A stretch of 64,000 nt of DNA from Fusibacter bizertensis (GTDB lineage: Bacteria > Bacillota > Clostridia > Peptostreptococcales > Acidaminobacteraceae), in assembly GCF_029914245.1 (NCBI RefSeq), contig NZ_JARYZI010000001.1, forward strand, positions 310,001 to 374,000, written 5' to 3'. Positions 34,807 through 43,202 of the stretch are shown here, piece after piece. Positions within the stretch are counted from its first letter, which is position 1; each line of letters begins with the position of its first letter. Position numbers and translations under genes: made by a program. A model generated the notes under the pieces. The model was not told the origin of the DNA, made no database searches, and saw only the letters and a program-made list of their open reading frames with translations.

Positions 34807-35907
34807 TTAAATGCTTGCTAAAATAGATTTTTCACTTTCCTTATCAAACAAGTGAATTTTTTCACTGTTGAAACTTACATGTAGCTCTTGATTAAATTCA
34901 AGTTCAACATGTGCATCTTCTTTGGCAATGTATTGTCTTCCTTTATAGCTAAAATAAACGTTAAGATCACTACCAAGTAACTCAGTAACTTCAACTTTAA
35001 CTTTAAGGCCTTGACCCTCGCCAACTATCTTAATGTCTTCAGGTCTAACCCCTACAACAACTTCTTTTCCTACATAGCCGCCGTTTTTAACTGCTTTGAC
35101 AATCGCTTCATCTAGTTCAAACTCAGTACCATCAATTGAAGCAAATATTTTGTTGTTTTTCTCAACTATTGTACCGTTAAGGAAATTCATTTGAGGTGCA
35201 CCTATAAAGCTAGCAACAAACATATTTACTGGATGATTGTAGATAACTTTTGGTTCAGCAACTTGTTGAATAATCCCATCGTTCATAACACAAATTCTAG
35301 TTCCCATAGTCATAGCTTCAGTTTGATCATGAGTTACATAAACAAATGTAGTTTGAAGATCGTTGTGAAGTTTAATTAACTCTGCTCTCATTTGTACCCT
35401 TAATTTTGCATCAAGGTTTGAAAGCGGCTCATCCATAAGGAAAACTTCAGGTTTTCTAACAATAGCACGCCCTAGAGCAACCCTTTGTCTTTGACCACCC
35501 GAAAGCTGTTTAGGCTTACGTGTTAAAAGCTGTTCAATATCAAGTATTCTTGCTGTTTTTTCGATACGTTCCTTAATTTCATCTTTTGGAGTCTTTTGAA
35601 GTTTTAAACCAAATGCCATGTTATCATATACAGTCATATGCGGATAAAGCGCATAGTTTTGAAAAACCATTGCAATATTTCTATCTTTTGGTGCGACATT
35701 ATTAACATATTGATCACCAATAGTTAAGTCTCCACTGCTAATCTCTTCAAGACCAGCAATCATTCTTAAACTAGTTGTTTTTCCACAACCTGATGGTCCT
35801 ACAAGTACCATAAATTCTTTGTCTTTGATCTCCAAATCAATACTTTTAACTGCTTGGAATCCATTGTCATAAATTTTGCTTATGCCTTTTAACGATACCT
35901 TTGCCAT
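34807..35907 (-). CDS. msmK: Sugar ABC transporter ATPase, MsmK/UgpC type
   Basis: 366 residues. Walker A GPSGCGKTT (about 38-46), signature LSGGQRQRVALGRA, Walker B VFLMDEPLSNLDA and the H-loop VYVTHDQTEA are intact; a C-terminal TOBE/OB regulatory region follows (VGVRPEDIKIVGEG). The promiscuous MsmK class energises several sugar importers. Neither importer operon here encodes an ATPase, so this single-gene unit probably drives both. It lies at the inner membrane face as a homodimer. Confidence 0.93.
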   Translation of the reverse strand: MAKVSLKGISKIYDNGFQAVKSIDLEIKDKEFMVLVGPSGCGKTTSLRMIAGLEEISSGDLTIGDQYVNNVAPKDRNIAMVFQNYALYPHMTVYDNMAFGLKLQKTPKDEIKERIEKTARILDIEQLLTRKPKQLSGGQRQRVALGRAIVRKPEVFLMDEPLSNLDAKLRVQMRAELIKLHNDLQTTFVYVTHDQTEAMTMGTRICVMNDGIIQQVAEPKVIYNHPVNMFVASFIGAPQMNFLNGTIVEKNNKIFASIDGTEFELDEAIVKAVKNGGYVGKEVVVGVRPEDIKIVGEGQGLKVKVEVTELLGSDLNVYFSYKGRQYIAKEDAHVELEFNQELHVSFNSEKIHLFDKESEKSILASI

Positions 35908-35975
35908 ATTTCCTCCAATTTCTTTTACTTATAACTCATTATAATTAAACTCTACTAAAAATGATATTGGAGCAC

Positions 35976-36004
35976 CATACAAAGTTTATTGTGAGAAGTG
36001 TCAA
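35976..36004 (-). promoter_or_regulatory. Possible msmK promoter
   Basis: Minus strand TTGACA, 17-base spacer, TGTATG. The -10 is poor; a TATAAT nearer the gene lacks a -35. Confidence 0.4.
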
Positions 36005-36016
36005 CTGTGCTTTTGC

Positions 36017-36922
36017 TTATGCATGTGTTAAGGTTGGAAACTTTACTCTCTCCGGTAAATCTTTTCGAATCTTTTTTATAAACAAAGTTGAGTCCTCTTC
36101 TTTAGACAACTTGAGAACATACTTAGACGTATCTTCAGGAACAAAATCAAACTTTATTATTTTCGAGTCTGTCTTCTCTTTGATAAATAGCTGTGTCAAC
36201 TGGTGGGAATGGGTCTCTTTACGACTAAACACACCATAAATAAGCGTCTCATCAAGATGTGTTTCGGCGACAATTATGGCATCGAGTTCTTCAATATAAT
36301 AAAAACAATTACTCAAAAAATTTAAACTATAAAACATTATTAAATATGGATTAGAAACTTCCATAAATTCCAATTTTAGCTGATTATTCATAACGATTTT
36401 AAAAAGTAAACTTTGGTCATTTATATTTTGTAAATCTAGTTTTCTCACCAAATCAGTATCAAAATTTTGAGTAGATATATCTATGTGTTGATAATAATGG
36501 TATTCATCTCTTTTTTCAAACCCAAACTTAGGGTAAAAATCTAGTACACTATCATTTGCAAATAAATAAATTAAATCGCACTGATCTTCCCACTCCTTTA
36601 AAATGATGTCCATTAACAAACGACTTAGTCCCATGCCTCTGTAAGTTTGATCAGTCATGACGGTTCCAAGCTGAATATAACGACTAATTTCATCCTTTAT
36701 TTTAAAATCCATGATATTTACTGATATATTAGCAACAATTTGATCTTCATGCGCTAAAGCATAAGGTAGGTACTTATCCGTCCAGTGCCCATTCTGATAC
36801 CAGCTTTCAAAATCAAAACCATAAGTACTTTTCGTTAATGCATTAAAACTCGCTCTTAAATTTTCATCATGTTCAAACTTTTTAACGAGTTTAAAAGTCC
36901 TTCCATTTTTTTCTATGATCAT
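36017..36922 (-). CDS. GNAT family N-acetyltransferase, two-part
   Basis: 301 residues. The N-terminal 150 residues form a GNAT fold with acetyl-CoA loop QTYRGMGLSRLLMD and the following FYPKFGFEKRDEY; the C-terminal half is a further mixed domain without a clear motif. The upstream membrane protein gene overlaps it by four bases (ATGA), so both are cotranscribed. The substrate is unknown. Confidence 0.8.
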   Translation of the reverse strand: MIIEKNGRTFKLVKKFEHDENLRASFNALTKSTYGFDFESWYQNGHWTDKYLPYALAHEDQIVANISVNIMDFKIKDEISRYIQLGTVMTDQTYRGMGLSRLLMDIILKEWEDQCDLIYLFANDSVLDFYPKFGFEKRDEYHYYQHIDISTQNFDTDLVRKLDLQNINDQSLLFKIVMNNQLKLEFMEVSNPYLIMFYSLNFLSNCFYYIEELDAIIVAETHLDETLIYGVFSRKETHSHQLTQLFIKEKTDSKIIKFDFVPEDTSKYVLKLSKEEDSTLFIKKIRKDLPERVKFPTLTHA

Positions 36923-37455
36923 ATGATGTTTCCTCCATTAAGGCTAGTTTTAGCTCTCAAAAGCGTTTCAATTTTCGGTTTGTTTACTAGTTTTAAATTA
37001 ATTTGAAGTTCCTTTTCTTTGATTATTTGCAATTTACTATTGGTTTTAACAACCAAAATCAATCTAGCTACTGTTTTTTTATAGCCTTTCTCCCATGTGA
37101 AATCAACTACGTCTTCCCACTTGACGACACTGTCAGGAAAAACAAGCTTATTCTCATATGCTTTAAAAGTTGCTAAAACCTCAAGTCCTAAAACTATGCT
37201 TAACAATATAAAAAGTATTGGGATAATTACTGCTAAAAGAAAACTATGGTCACTCACAAAATTCATAATACTCAATATAGTTAAGATTACAAAAACAAAA
37301 AAACGAAAGCTATAACTAAAATCAAAGTTTCGCTGCTCAAAAATCAGTTGATCTTTTTCTGCAATGCTTCTTTTGATTTTAATACGTTTAAGGACTCTAC
37401 TAACCCAAAGTGGTAATAATATAATTATGTATAAAACAATGATATATTCTGACAT
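36919..37455 (-). CDS. Membrane protein with PH-like C-terminal domain
   Basis: 178 residues. One N-terminal and two central hydrophobic segments (about 3-18, 48-66 and 72-95) are followed by a soluble beta-rich part (FPDSVVKWEDVVDFTWEKGYKK), which resembles bacterial PH-like domains. Its ATG has TAGGAGGC upstream. It overlaps the acetyltransferase gene by four bases. Function unknown. Confidence 0.65.
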   Translation of the reverse strand: MSEYIIVLYIIILLPLWVSRVLKRIKIKRSIAEKDQLIFEQRNFDFSYSFRFFVFVILTILSIMNFVSDHSFLLAVIIPILFILLSIVLGLEVLATFKAYENKLVFPDSVVKWEDVVDFTWEKGYKKTVARLILVVKTNSKLQIIKEKELQINLKLVNKPKIETLLRAKTSLNGGNII

Positions 37456-37561
37456 AACGCCTCCTATTTTAGTTTAAAATTATCATAAACAATAGGAAAT
37501 ATAAAGTTTTTTAAGTCTTTCTAATCAGATTTTAAGAATACAAGTCAAAACTAAACAAATT

Positions 37562-37593
37562 AAAAAAACCAATCTTATTGTTCACAAGATTGG
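37562..37593 (-). terminator. Terminator of the PadR-DUF2812 operon
   Basis: On the minus strand CCAATCTT pairs with AAGATTGG around nine bases, followed by T7. Confidence 0.85.
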
Positions 37594-37621
37594 CATACAA
37601 ATTTTACTAAGTTTAATATCG

Positions 37622-38185
37622 TTACTCTGTAATTATTTGATCTCGTTTCAATTTTCCAATCTTTTGTTTCAGCGGTCTACCTAATCTCCAAAATAGTACA
37701 CTCATCACTAGGCAAGATATCCCTATAGAGATATTGCCATAAGAAAAGTTACCCAGTCTTTCATTTAAGATCAAATTTATAATTCCTATGCCTAGGTTAA
37801 TACCTCCTGCAATACCTTCTACAATCATTAGCGTATTCCATACGTTAAAAACTCTACTGTAATGCGCAATCTTTGAAGCTTTATCTGTATATAAATCAAA
37901 ATCGCCGTTTTTCACATCTTTTCTAAGATAAATCCAGCGCATATAAGATGCTATATGTTCGATATCATTTTCGCCTAAAAACTTGATGTAAATAACACTT
38001 TCTGGATTTACTACACGATCCTTTAGAAGTTCAATCCTATACTGATATCGGTTTTGTGAATCTTCTTCAAATATATATTGTGCCCAAGTATAATGAATCA
38101 TATGAAGCCCTTTAGCGGACATTTCATTAAGCCATTTTTCCTCTTTCTCATAATCCCAAAATAATTTCCAAACTTTATGTCTCAT
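37622..38185 (-). CDS. DUF2812 membrane protein
   Basis: 187 residues. The N-terminal soluble part (FWDYEKEEKWLNEMSAKGLH) is the DUF2812 hallmark, followed by two membrane segments (about 115-140 and 148-168) and a basic tail. The start overlaps the PadR stop by four bases (ATGA). DUF2812 proteins are repeatedly found paired with PadR regulators and are thought to act in membrane or envelope stress, without proof. No transporter gene accompanies the pair here. Confidence 0.85.
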   Translation of the reverse strand: MRHKVWKLFWDYEKEEKWLNEMSAKGLHMIHYTWAQYIFEEDSQNRYQYRIELLKDRVVNPESVIYIKFLGENDIEHIASYMRWIYLRKDVKNGDFDLYTDKASKIAHYSRVFNVWNTLMIVEGIAGGINLGIGIINLILNERLGNFSYGNISIGISCLVMSVLFWRLGRPLKQKIGKLKRDQIITE

Positions 38186-38511
38186 TTCACACCTCTTTCC
38201 AAGAGTGCTTTACCATTTTGAAGCAGCTCTTCAAGTCTACTGATCTCTTCGCCCAACACGGACCTACCAAGTTTTGTAATTATATATTCTTTTTTCCTTG
38301 AATCTGATTCACTAAAAACTTGCTCAATCCAATTCTTTTCAACTAATGTATTAATTGCGCCATATAATGTTCCTGCACCTAAGTTAACACGTTCGTGACT
38401 TAATGATTTAACATTTTGCATAATACCATATCCATGCAATGGTGATAACAGAGATAATAATATATAATATACCGCTTCAGTTAAAGCACCTCTATCATTG
38501 CTTTCAGGCAA
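38182..38511 (-). CDS. PadR family transcriptional regulator
   Basis: 109 residues from TTG 38511, which sits eight bases after GGAGG. The upstream ATG at 38526 overlaps that site, so the TTG is the better start; it gives MPESNDRGALTEAVYYILLS, the usual PadR beginning. The winged helix contains HGYGIMQNV, GAGTLYGAINTLVEKNWIE and KEYIITKLG. It controls its own promoter through repeats at 38528-38584 and is coupled to the DUF2812 gene. Confidence 0.9.
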   Translation of the reverse strand: MPESNDRGALTEAVYYILLSLLSPLHGYGIMQNVKSLSHERVNLGAGTLYGAINTLVEKNWIEQVFSESDSRKKEYIITKLGRSVLGEEISRLEELLQNGKALLERGVK

Positions 38512-38527
38512 TCTTCTCACCTCCATA

Positions 38528-38546
38528 TATTACGTTTGCTGTTATA
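38528..38546. repeat. PadR operator candidate, inverted copy
   Basis: Matches the reverse complement of the repeat at 38543-38561 in 16 of 19 positions and overlaps it by four bases. Confidence 0.5.
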
Positions 38547-38561
38547 TCGGCTAACGTAATA
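38543..38561. repeat. PadR operator candidate, copy 2
   Basis: TATATCGGCTAACGTAATA; differs at one base from the copy at 38566-38584, with starts 23 bases apart. It lies directly downstream of the -10 element. Confidence 0.65.
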
Positions 38562-38563
38562 TA

Positions 38564-38592
38564 AGTATATCGGCTGACGTAATAGTTGTCAA
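38564..38592 (-). promoter_or_regulatory. Promoter of the PadR-DUF2812 operon
   Basis: Minus strand TTGACA, 17-base spacer, TATACT. The spacer is filled by one operator repeat. Confidence 0.85.
38566..38584. repeat. PadR operator candidate, copy 1
   Basis: TATATCGGCTGACGTAATA, between the -35 and -10 elements, where a bound repressor excludes RNA polymerase. Confidence 0.65.
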
Positions 38593-38593
38593 T

Positions 38594-38619
38594 AAAAAAA
38601 CCTGATTATCATCAGGTTT
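38594..38619 (-). terminator. Terminator of the DUF89-amidase cluster
   Basis: On the minus strand AAACCTGAT pairs with ATCAGGTTT around four bases, followed by T7. It overlaps the end of the 65-residue gene. Confidence 0.85.
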
Positions 38620-38809
38620 CAGTAATATATGTATATTTATTCTTAGTACTTATTGACTTGGCTGAATCAACAGTAGTGATAACTTCAATGTCTTTTAGAA
38701 CTTGACTAATTTGCGCCTTATATTTTAGCTGATTGAAATTCAATAGGGAAAAAATAACCATAAATGTCAGGCCCAAAATTACAAAGACACTTTTCCTTTC
38801 AAAATCCAT
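38612..38809 (-). CDS. Small single-span membrane protein
   Basis: 65 residues. One hydrophobic segment (VFVILGLTFMVIFSLL, about 8-23) is followed by a soluble tail of 40 residues. It starts one base after the DUF89 stop with a good GGAGG site, so it is the last gene of a four-gene unit. No family was recognised. Confidence 0.65.
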   Translation of the reverse strand: MDFERKSVFVILGLTFMVIFSLLNFNQLKYKAQISQVLKDIEVITTVDSAKSISTKNKYTYITET

Positions 38810-38810
38810 A

Positions 38811-39677
38811 CTAAACCTCCAAATCAGTCAAGACATAGTCCATTCTCTTGCAACCGATTTCTGCTGCAACAGACTTACACTTAGCCCTTAAAAGATAAAA
38901 GATATTTTTACTTCTAAGATGACTTAAAGTTTCGAAATTTGCTTGTCCTTTGCTTATAATGAGATCACACTTTTCAAATTCTGATAAAAAAGCATTTGAA
39001 CATGCACTTAAGATCGTCCCCTGAGCAGAGTGACCATTTTCCATAACTTTAACAATTTTATGAATGCCTGAAAAATAAACATCCTCCATGGTCGCATCAT
39101 TTACAATTGGCCCCCCTTTTACAACAAAGGTTACTTTATCTTTAGGTAGGTATTCCAAAAGCAGTTTATCAAACATTATTTCGCCAGCATTATCTGCGAG
39201 ATACATGATTTTGTTAGATTTTTCAACTGCATCCTTTAAAGCAGTAGAGCCAGGTCCAAAGATTTCAACTTTCATACTATTCTCTACTGATGCCAAAATA
39301 TCGGAATGTTCTAGTTCCAGTCCAACTGAAAAATCAATTATGTTACCGGCAATTGCAAGTCTACAAGCCATATCAAATGGGTCAGTTGCGTTATCTAACC
39401 ATTTTTCACTTTTAATTTTTTCTGAGATTTCTAAAGCTACTTTATTATATTCTTGTTTTAACTTCACATATGGATCGCTATTTCCAGTGATCTGTTTTGC
39501 GTGTTGATGCATCTTATAGGCTATTTCTGGTGCAGTTGCATTAAAATCTAATTCACTTAATGATTTTAGTGACCTTTTGATTATCTCTTCCTGCTCATCA
39601 TTAACACTTGTTGCTTCTTCAGCTATCTCAACTGCTTGCCTTGCAAGGCAAGGGATACATTCACGTGATATTTTCAT
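38811..39677 (-). CDS. DUF89 (ARMT1-like) metal-dependent damage-control phosphatase
   Basis: 288 residues. All signature blocks of the DUF89 family are visible: CIPCLARQA at the N-terminus, AGNIIDF, LADNAGEIMFD (metal-binding Asp/Asn), KGGPIVNDAT, SKGQANFETL and the C-terminal FYLLRAKCKSVA. Members are Mn/Ni/Co-dependent phosphatases that remove damaged or excess phosphometabolites such as fructose 1-phosphate. The CxxC form is the stand-alone prokaryotic subgroup. It lies between an amidase gene and a small membrane protein gene. The physiological substrate is unknown. Confidence 0.9.
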   Translation of the reverse strand: MKISRECIPCLARQAVEIAEEATSVNDEQEEIIKRSLKSLSELDFNATAPEIAYKMHQHAKQITGNSDPYVKLKQEYNKVALEISEKIKSEKWLDNATDPFDMACRLAIAGNIIDFSVGLELEHSDILASVENSMKVEIFGPGSTALKDAVEKSNKIMYLADNAGEIMFDKLLLEYLPKDKVTFVVKGGPIVNDATMEDVYFSGIHKIVKVMENGHSAQGTILSACSNAFLSEFEKCDLIISKGQANFETLSHLRSKNIFYLLRAKCKSVAAEIGCKRMDYVLTDLEV

Positions 39678-39691
39678 ATTTTTTCTACCTT

Positions 39692-40576
39692 TCAGTTTTT
39701 AGTCAATAAATAATGTTTTGGCATTTTCATCGCAACTGATTTGATCGTATTCACCTGCTGACAAACTTTTAAGTTTCCACATAAATTGAGCAGTAGGGCT
39801 GCTTCGTGTTTATCAAACCTCAGTACTTCTATCATATACCTAAGCATACTTTGTGAAGCTTTAATTGAAGCTTCTTCTAATGTGCTCCCAAACTCAATGA
39901 TTTCAATATAGTCATCCATTTCTAGCAAGGGTCCTGTCAACATCTTATTTTTAATAACGGTAACTTTTACTGTAACCCTTCCATCAATTTCAAGCCCACA
40001 TTCACCAATCTCACCATCACCCATCAGAGCATGTAAATCACCTATAGATAGAAGGCCTCCCTTTACAAATACAGGAAGATATAAATTCGTTCCTTTTGTG
40101 ATATCATTGCAATCTAGATTACCACCATGACGTCCAAGTAATGCAGTAGATATAGGTTCTTGAGTTGCCACACCAATCACACCGATCATGGGACGCGCCT
40201 TTAAACTGAACATATCATTCACATAGACTGTATCGTTTTCAACACTTAGTCGATGGATCTTAATCTCATCTAAATAATCTTCATAGACAAGGTTGACTGG
40301 TCCTGTAACCATTATGCCAATTTCGCCAAGTTCAATATCTAGAATCTCTATCTTAAGGGTGTCTCCCACTTCACAATTTTCAATAAATAAGGGACCAGTT
40401 GCAGGATTGCTATTCTTAGGGTTATCCTTTCCCCAAACTGTATGTATTGGTGTGAAATTGTTGCAAAAACAGTCAAGTGTCTCAAAAATAACAGTTTCAC
40501 CTGAAATGCAAGTTGCTGCAGGATTGTTATTTTTATTCATACTAAACACATGACATGAACTTTTAATTATAGTCAT
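39692..40576 (-). CDS. Acetamidase/formamidase family protein
   Basis: 294 residues. FmdA/AmdA features are AATCISGETVIFET, NPATGPLFIE, VGDTLKIEI, the central LGRHGGNLDCNDI and GDLHALMGDGEIGECGLE. The family hydrolyses formamide, acetamide and similar short amides to ammonia and acid, usually as cytoplasmic multimers. The start ATG 40576 has GAGGTGATGA. A 48-residue membrane protein gene precedes it by 20 bases and the DUF89 gene follows after 14. Confidence 0.9.
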   Translation of the reverse strand: MTIIKSSCHVFSMNKNNNPAATCISGETVIFETLDCFCNNFTPIHTVWGKDNPKNSNPATGPLFIENCEVGDTLKIEILDIELGEIGIMVTGPVNLVYEDYLDEIKIHRLSVENDTVYVNDMFSLKARPMIGVIGVATQEPISTALLGRHGGNLDCNDITKGTNLYLPVFVKGGLLSIGDLHALMGDGEIGECGLEIDGRVTVKVTVIKNKMLTGPLLEMDDYIEIIEFGSTLEEASIKASQSMLRYMIEVLRFDKHEAALLLNLCGNLKVCQQVNTIKSVAMKMPKHYLLTKN

Positions 40577-40596
40577 TCATCACCTCAAATGATATA

Positions 40597-40743
40597 TTAT
40601 CTTGATTTCCGAAAAATAAATGCAATCAGCTTCTTAATCCCTAAAAGCTCACCCAATTTATTTGCAAATAGTTGCCAATACTTTGTCCATAACATCGCGA
40701 ACATTATGCCAATTAATATTGCCCACTTCAAACTTATTTCCAT
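40597..40743 (-). CDS. 48-residue single-span membrane protein
   Basis: A short frame with ATG 40743 six bases from a perfect AGGAGG. It reads MEISLKWAIL, then IGIMFAMLWTKYW as membrane core, and a basic amphipathic C-terminus ending FRKSR. It is first in the amidase-DUF89 unit. The strong ribosome binding site, membrane profile and position support a real gene. Function unknown. Confidence 0.65.
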   Translation of the reverse strand: MEISLKWAILIGIMFAMLWTKYWQLFANKLGELLGIKKLIAFIFRKSR

Positions 40744-40813
40744 ATCAACCTCCTGTTAATCTAATAAAGTTAAGCTCTACACCTGGATAATTTATAATTT
40801 ATTATGTATAGTT

Positions 40814-41326
40814 TCAGTTTATACCAAGCATAAGACTATATAAAACGGTGCTTGTAATGTAATGCTTCTCAAGCTGAGTATTTGCATAGCCTTTTATGAC
40901 CATTTCTAATCTACTAATAAAATTAAATCCCTGTATCTCATAGAATGAAATAGCCCACTTAGCATCTTTGTGTGCTAATAGTACGATTTCATTATTGCCT
41001 TTTTTTTGAAAATAGTCTTTTAACTTGTTCATGACAATTTTACCAATACCTTTGCCCTGATATTCCCTTTGTAAATACAATGCCATTAAATAAACTATGC
41101 CATCCTTAAGTTCTATCGTTCCAACAAATCCAACGACTTCACACTTATACTCTATCATCATAACATCATATGTCTTTGGAATACCGTTTTGTGAGATACT
41201 GCCTGCATATTTTTGAAAAGCACCTGGCATAATAGGCTCATATAAGTCAACATTTGAGAGACAAATTTTGACTAAAGCCTCTATGTGCTGCTCACTCGCC
41301 TTATAAATTTTGATTTCTGAGTTCAT
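40814..41326 (-). CDS. GNAT family N-acetyltransferase
   Basis: 170 residues. The acetyl-CoA loop is LQREYQGKGIGKIVMNKL, followed by NEIVLLAHKDAKWAISFYEIQGF. AAGGAG precedes ATG 41326. Monocistronic; substrate unknown. Confidence 0.88.
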   Translation of the reverse strand: MNSEIKIYKASEQHIEALVKICLSNVDLYEPIMPGAFQKYAGSISQNGIPKTYDVMMIEYKCEVVGFVGTIELKDGIVYLMALYLQREYQGKGIGKIVMNKLKDYFQKKGNNEIVLLAHKDAKWAISFYEIQGFNFISRLEMVIKGYANTQLEKHYITSTVLYSLMLGIN

Positions 41327-41502
41327 GCGGTCTCCTTGGTTAACGATCTGCTAATTTGATTTTCTCAATGATTATTATGTAACCAGTTTTTCTGGAAGGC
41401 GAAAGCACGTTTTAACCTATCATTTTATTATAACATTACTATTCTATTTTCTCAGTTTAATTACGATAAAATATCACTTTACTACCCCAGATAGATTACT
41501 AA

Positions 41503-42336
41503 TTACAATGTTTCCATGATTAAATCTTTAGGAATATATTTTTTATCATACATAATTTTTGAATGGTTCTTTATGATCAGTTCTTTTGACAATAAATTAC
41601 CTGTCCTTTTATCGATAATTGTTCTATAAACTTCATTATTTCGGTAATAGTCTTGATTTGTCTTGCTGTAGTAACAGTTTTCTTCTTTAAGATGATATGC
41701 GTTTTCAACTGGTAAATCACTGTAAAGTTCACCTTTTATGTATTCATCATTTATTGTGATTTTGAGCTGAAAACTATGCATCGTGTTGTTTTCAAATTGA
41801 TAGTCTATGTAATTATAAGCAATAGAAGTTCCCGTACCAAATGGTACTTGTCTACCATAGTCAGGGAACAGGTCAAGACCGTTATGATGATGGTGCTCCA
41901 AAACGGTTAGCGGACTATGCAAAACCAGCCAATGTATGAGATTTGTGAACTGGCACATACCGCCGCCAATCCCTTTGTTCGCCTCACCATTTTTTATGAT
42001 CAATCCTTCTTTAAAACCTTTTGACCGAGTGCATTTTCCCACAAGATACCAAAATGAAAACTTTTCACCAGGCAAGATAACGACGCTATCGATTTTAGGT
42101 CTAACTAAATTTAAATTAATCGCTTTGTTATCCTGTAGCTGCATATCGACATCACCTAGACGCCTTCTAATTAAAGAAGTGTGTTCATAAATTTTAAAAG
42201 GTAATGTCTCTTTTTCAATTCTGTTGGCTAGTATTTTCCGTTCAAAGAACCATTTTATATGCCTTATCAATACGTTTTTTAGGTACGAAATTTGATAGGT
42301 TAAGAAGTTGATTTCACTAAATGACTTTCTATTCAT
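41503..42336 (-). CDS. VanW family protein
   Basis: 277 residues. The VanW core is visible: VILPGEKFSFWYLVGKC, NKGIGGGMCQFTNLIHW and HHNGLDLFPDYGRQVPFGTG. There is no signal peptide or transmembrane segment, as in the stand-alone VanW type. The family is linked to some vancomycin-resistance clusters but has no established activity, and no van genes accompany it here. AAAGGAGGC precedes the start. Confidence 0.88.
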   Translation of the reverse strand: MNRKSFSEINFLTYQISYLKNVLIRHIKWFFERKILANRIEKETLPFKIYEHTSLIRRRLGDVDMQLQDNKAINLNLVRPKIDSVVILPGEKFSFWYLVGKCTRSKGFKEGLIIKNGEANKGIGGGMCQFTNLIHWLVLHSPLTVLEHHHHNGLDLFPDYGRQVPFGTGTSIAYNYIDYQFENNTMHSFQLKITINDEYIKGELYSDLPVENAYHLKEENCYYSKTNQDYYRNNEVYRTIIDKRTGNLLSKELIIKNHSKIMYDKKYIPKDLIMETL

Positions 42337-42441
42337 GTTGCCTCCTTTGATGTTTTTTAGTAATAGATTACGCTGGACATCGACTTGACCGTACTATGCT
42401 AGAACTACTTAAAAGGTATTAGTCTCTATGTTACTACATGG

Positions 42442-43005
42442 CTATAGCATCTTAATATAATAATCTTCATACATTGTAATCTGCCGATCATCAACATAAT
42501 GAAAATTTAAAGTCTTAAGCGTCTCAGTTCTTGTTTTTGCATAGCTATTCCCTTTTGTAATGATACTATTTATCTTAAATAGTTCTCCAAAATACTCTAA
42601 CACAACACTTAGAATATCATTCAAAAATTCTGATTTTTCATAAACAGTTGGTAAGTCTAATCTAAAAAGACCAACTTTTCCATAAGTATTAAAAGTTTCT
42701 TTTTTTGCAAATATCTCAATAGTGCCGACGGCCTTATTACTCTTTTTATCAACAACAGAAAATCTTACATATCCGCTTTCAGAGTATTCCATAAGCCAAA
42801 ATTTAATCAGTTTATGTAATTCCGCTTCGGTGTCAAAATAAAAATCAATTGGACAGTTATCGCTATTAAAAATTTTAAGTGACGCTTTGTCTGAATAGCA
42901 TCCTAACAAATCTTCAGCATCTTCTTCTTCAACTAATCGCAATAAAAACAGTTCTGTTTCTAGTACCGGACAACTTATATAGGGATTAACATCGTTCATT
43001 TCCAT
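42442..43005 (-). CDS. GNAT family N-acetyltransferase (RimJ/RimL-like)
   Basis: 187 residues. ETELFLLRLVEEEDAEDLL and SDKASLKIFNSDNCP at the N-terminus are typical of the RimJ-like branch; VGTIEIFAK is core strand four. The acetyl-CoA loop is weak (RLDLPTVYEKSEFLNDIL) and lacks the usual Q/R-x-x-G-x-G/A, so activity is uncertain. ATG 43005 or 42999 may be the start; both lie close to AAGGAG. Confidence 0.75.
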   Translation of the reverse strand: MEMNDVNPYISCPVLETELFLLRLVEEEDAEDLLGCYSDKASLKIFNSDNCPIDFYFDTEAELHKLIKFWLMEYSESGYVRFSVVDKKSNKAVGTIEIFAKKETFNTYGKVGLFRLDLPTVYEKSEFLNDILSVVLEYFGELFKINSIITKGNSYAKTRTETLKTLNFHYVDDRQITMYEDYYIKML

Positions 43006-43160
43006 CGTCTCCTTAATTTACAACATTAAATCTTTTCATTTGAGTGTTTGTGTTTTTAATTTTATACTTTTTATTTTTAATTTCATACTTCTCACATATT
43101 TCGACAAACACGTCACTAATTCCTCTATTCACATAAATAATAATTCAATTATGCACTATA

Positions 43161-43189
43161 AAATGAAAGACACATAATCATGTGTCTTT
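43161..43189 (-). terminator. Terminator of the SLH protein operon
   Basis: On the minus strand AAAGACACAT pairs with ATGTGTCTTT around four bases, followed by CATTTTA, a weak T run. Confidence 0.65.
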
Positions 43190-43202
43190 TAACCCGCTAC
43201 TA

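Noticed and set aside
39088-39507. A 139-codon plus-strand open frame opposite the DUF89 gene
   Set aside because: The minus-strand gene has all DUF89 motifs; the plus frame has no ribosome binding site or recognisable domain and is a shadow.
41503-42336. VanW gene as part of a vancomycin-resistance cluster
   Set aside because: No VanH, VanA/B ligase, VanX or VanRS gene is nearby; stand-alone VanW genes are common in Clostridia.
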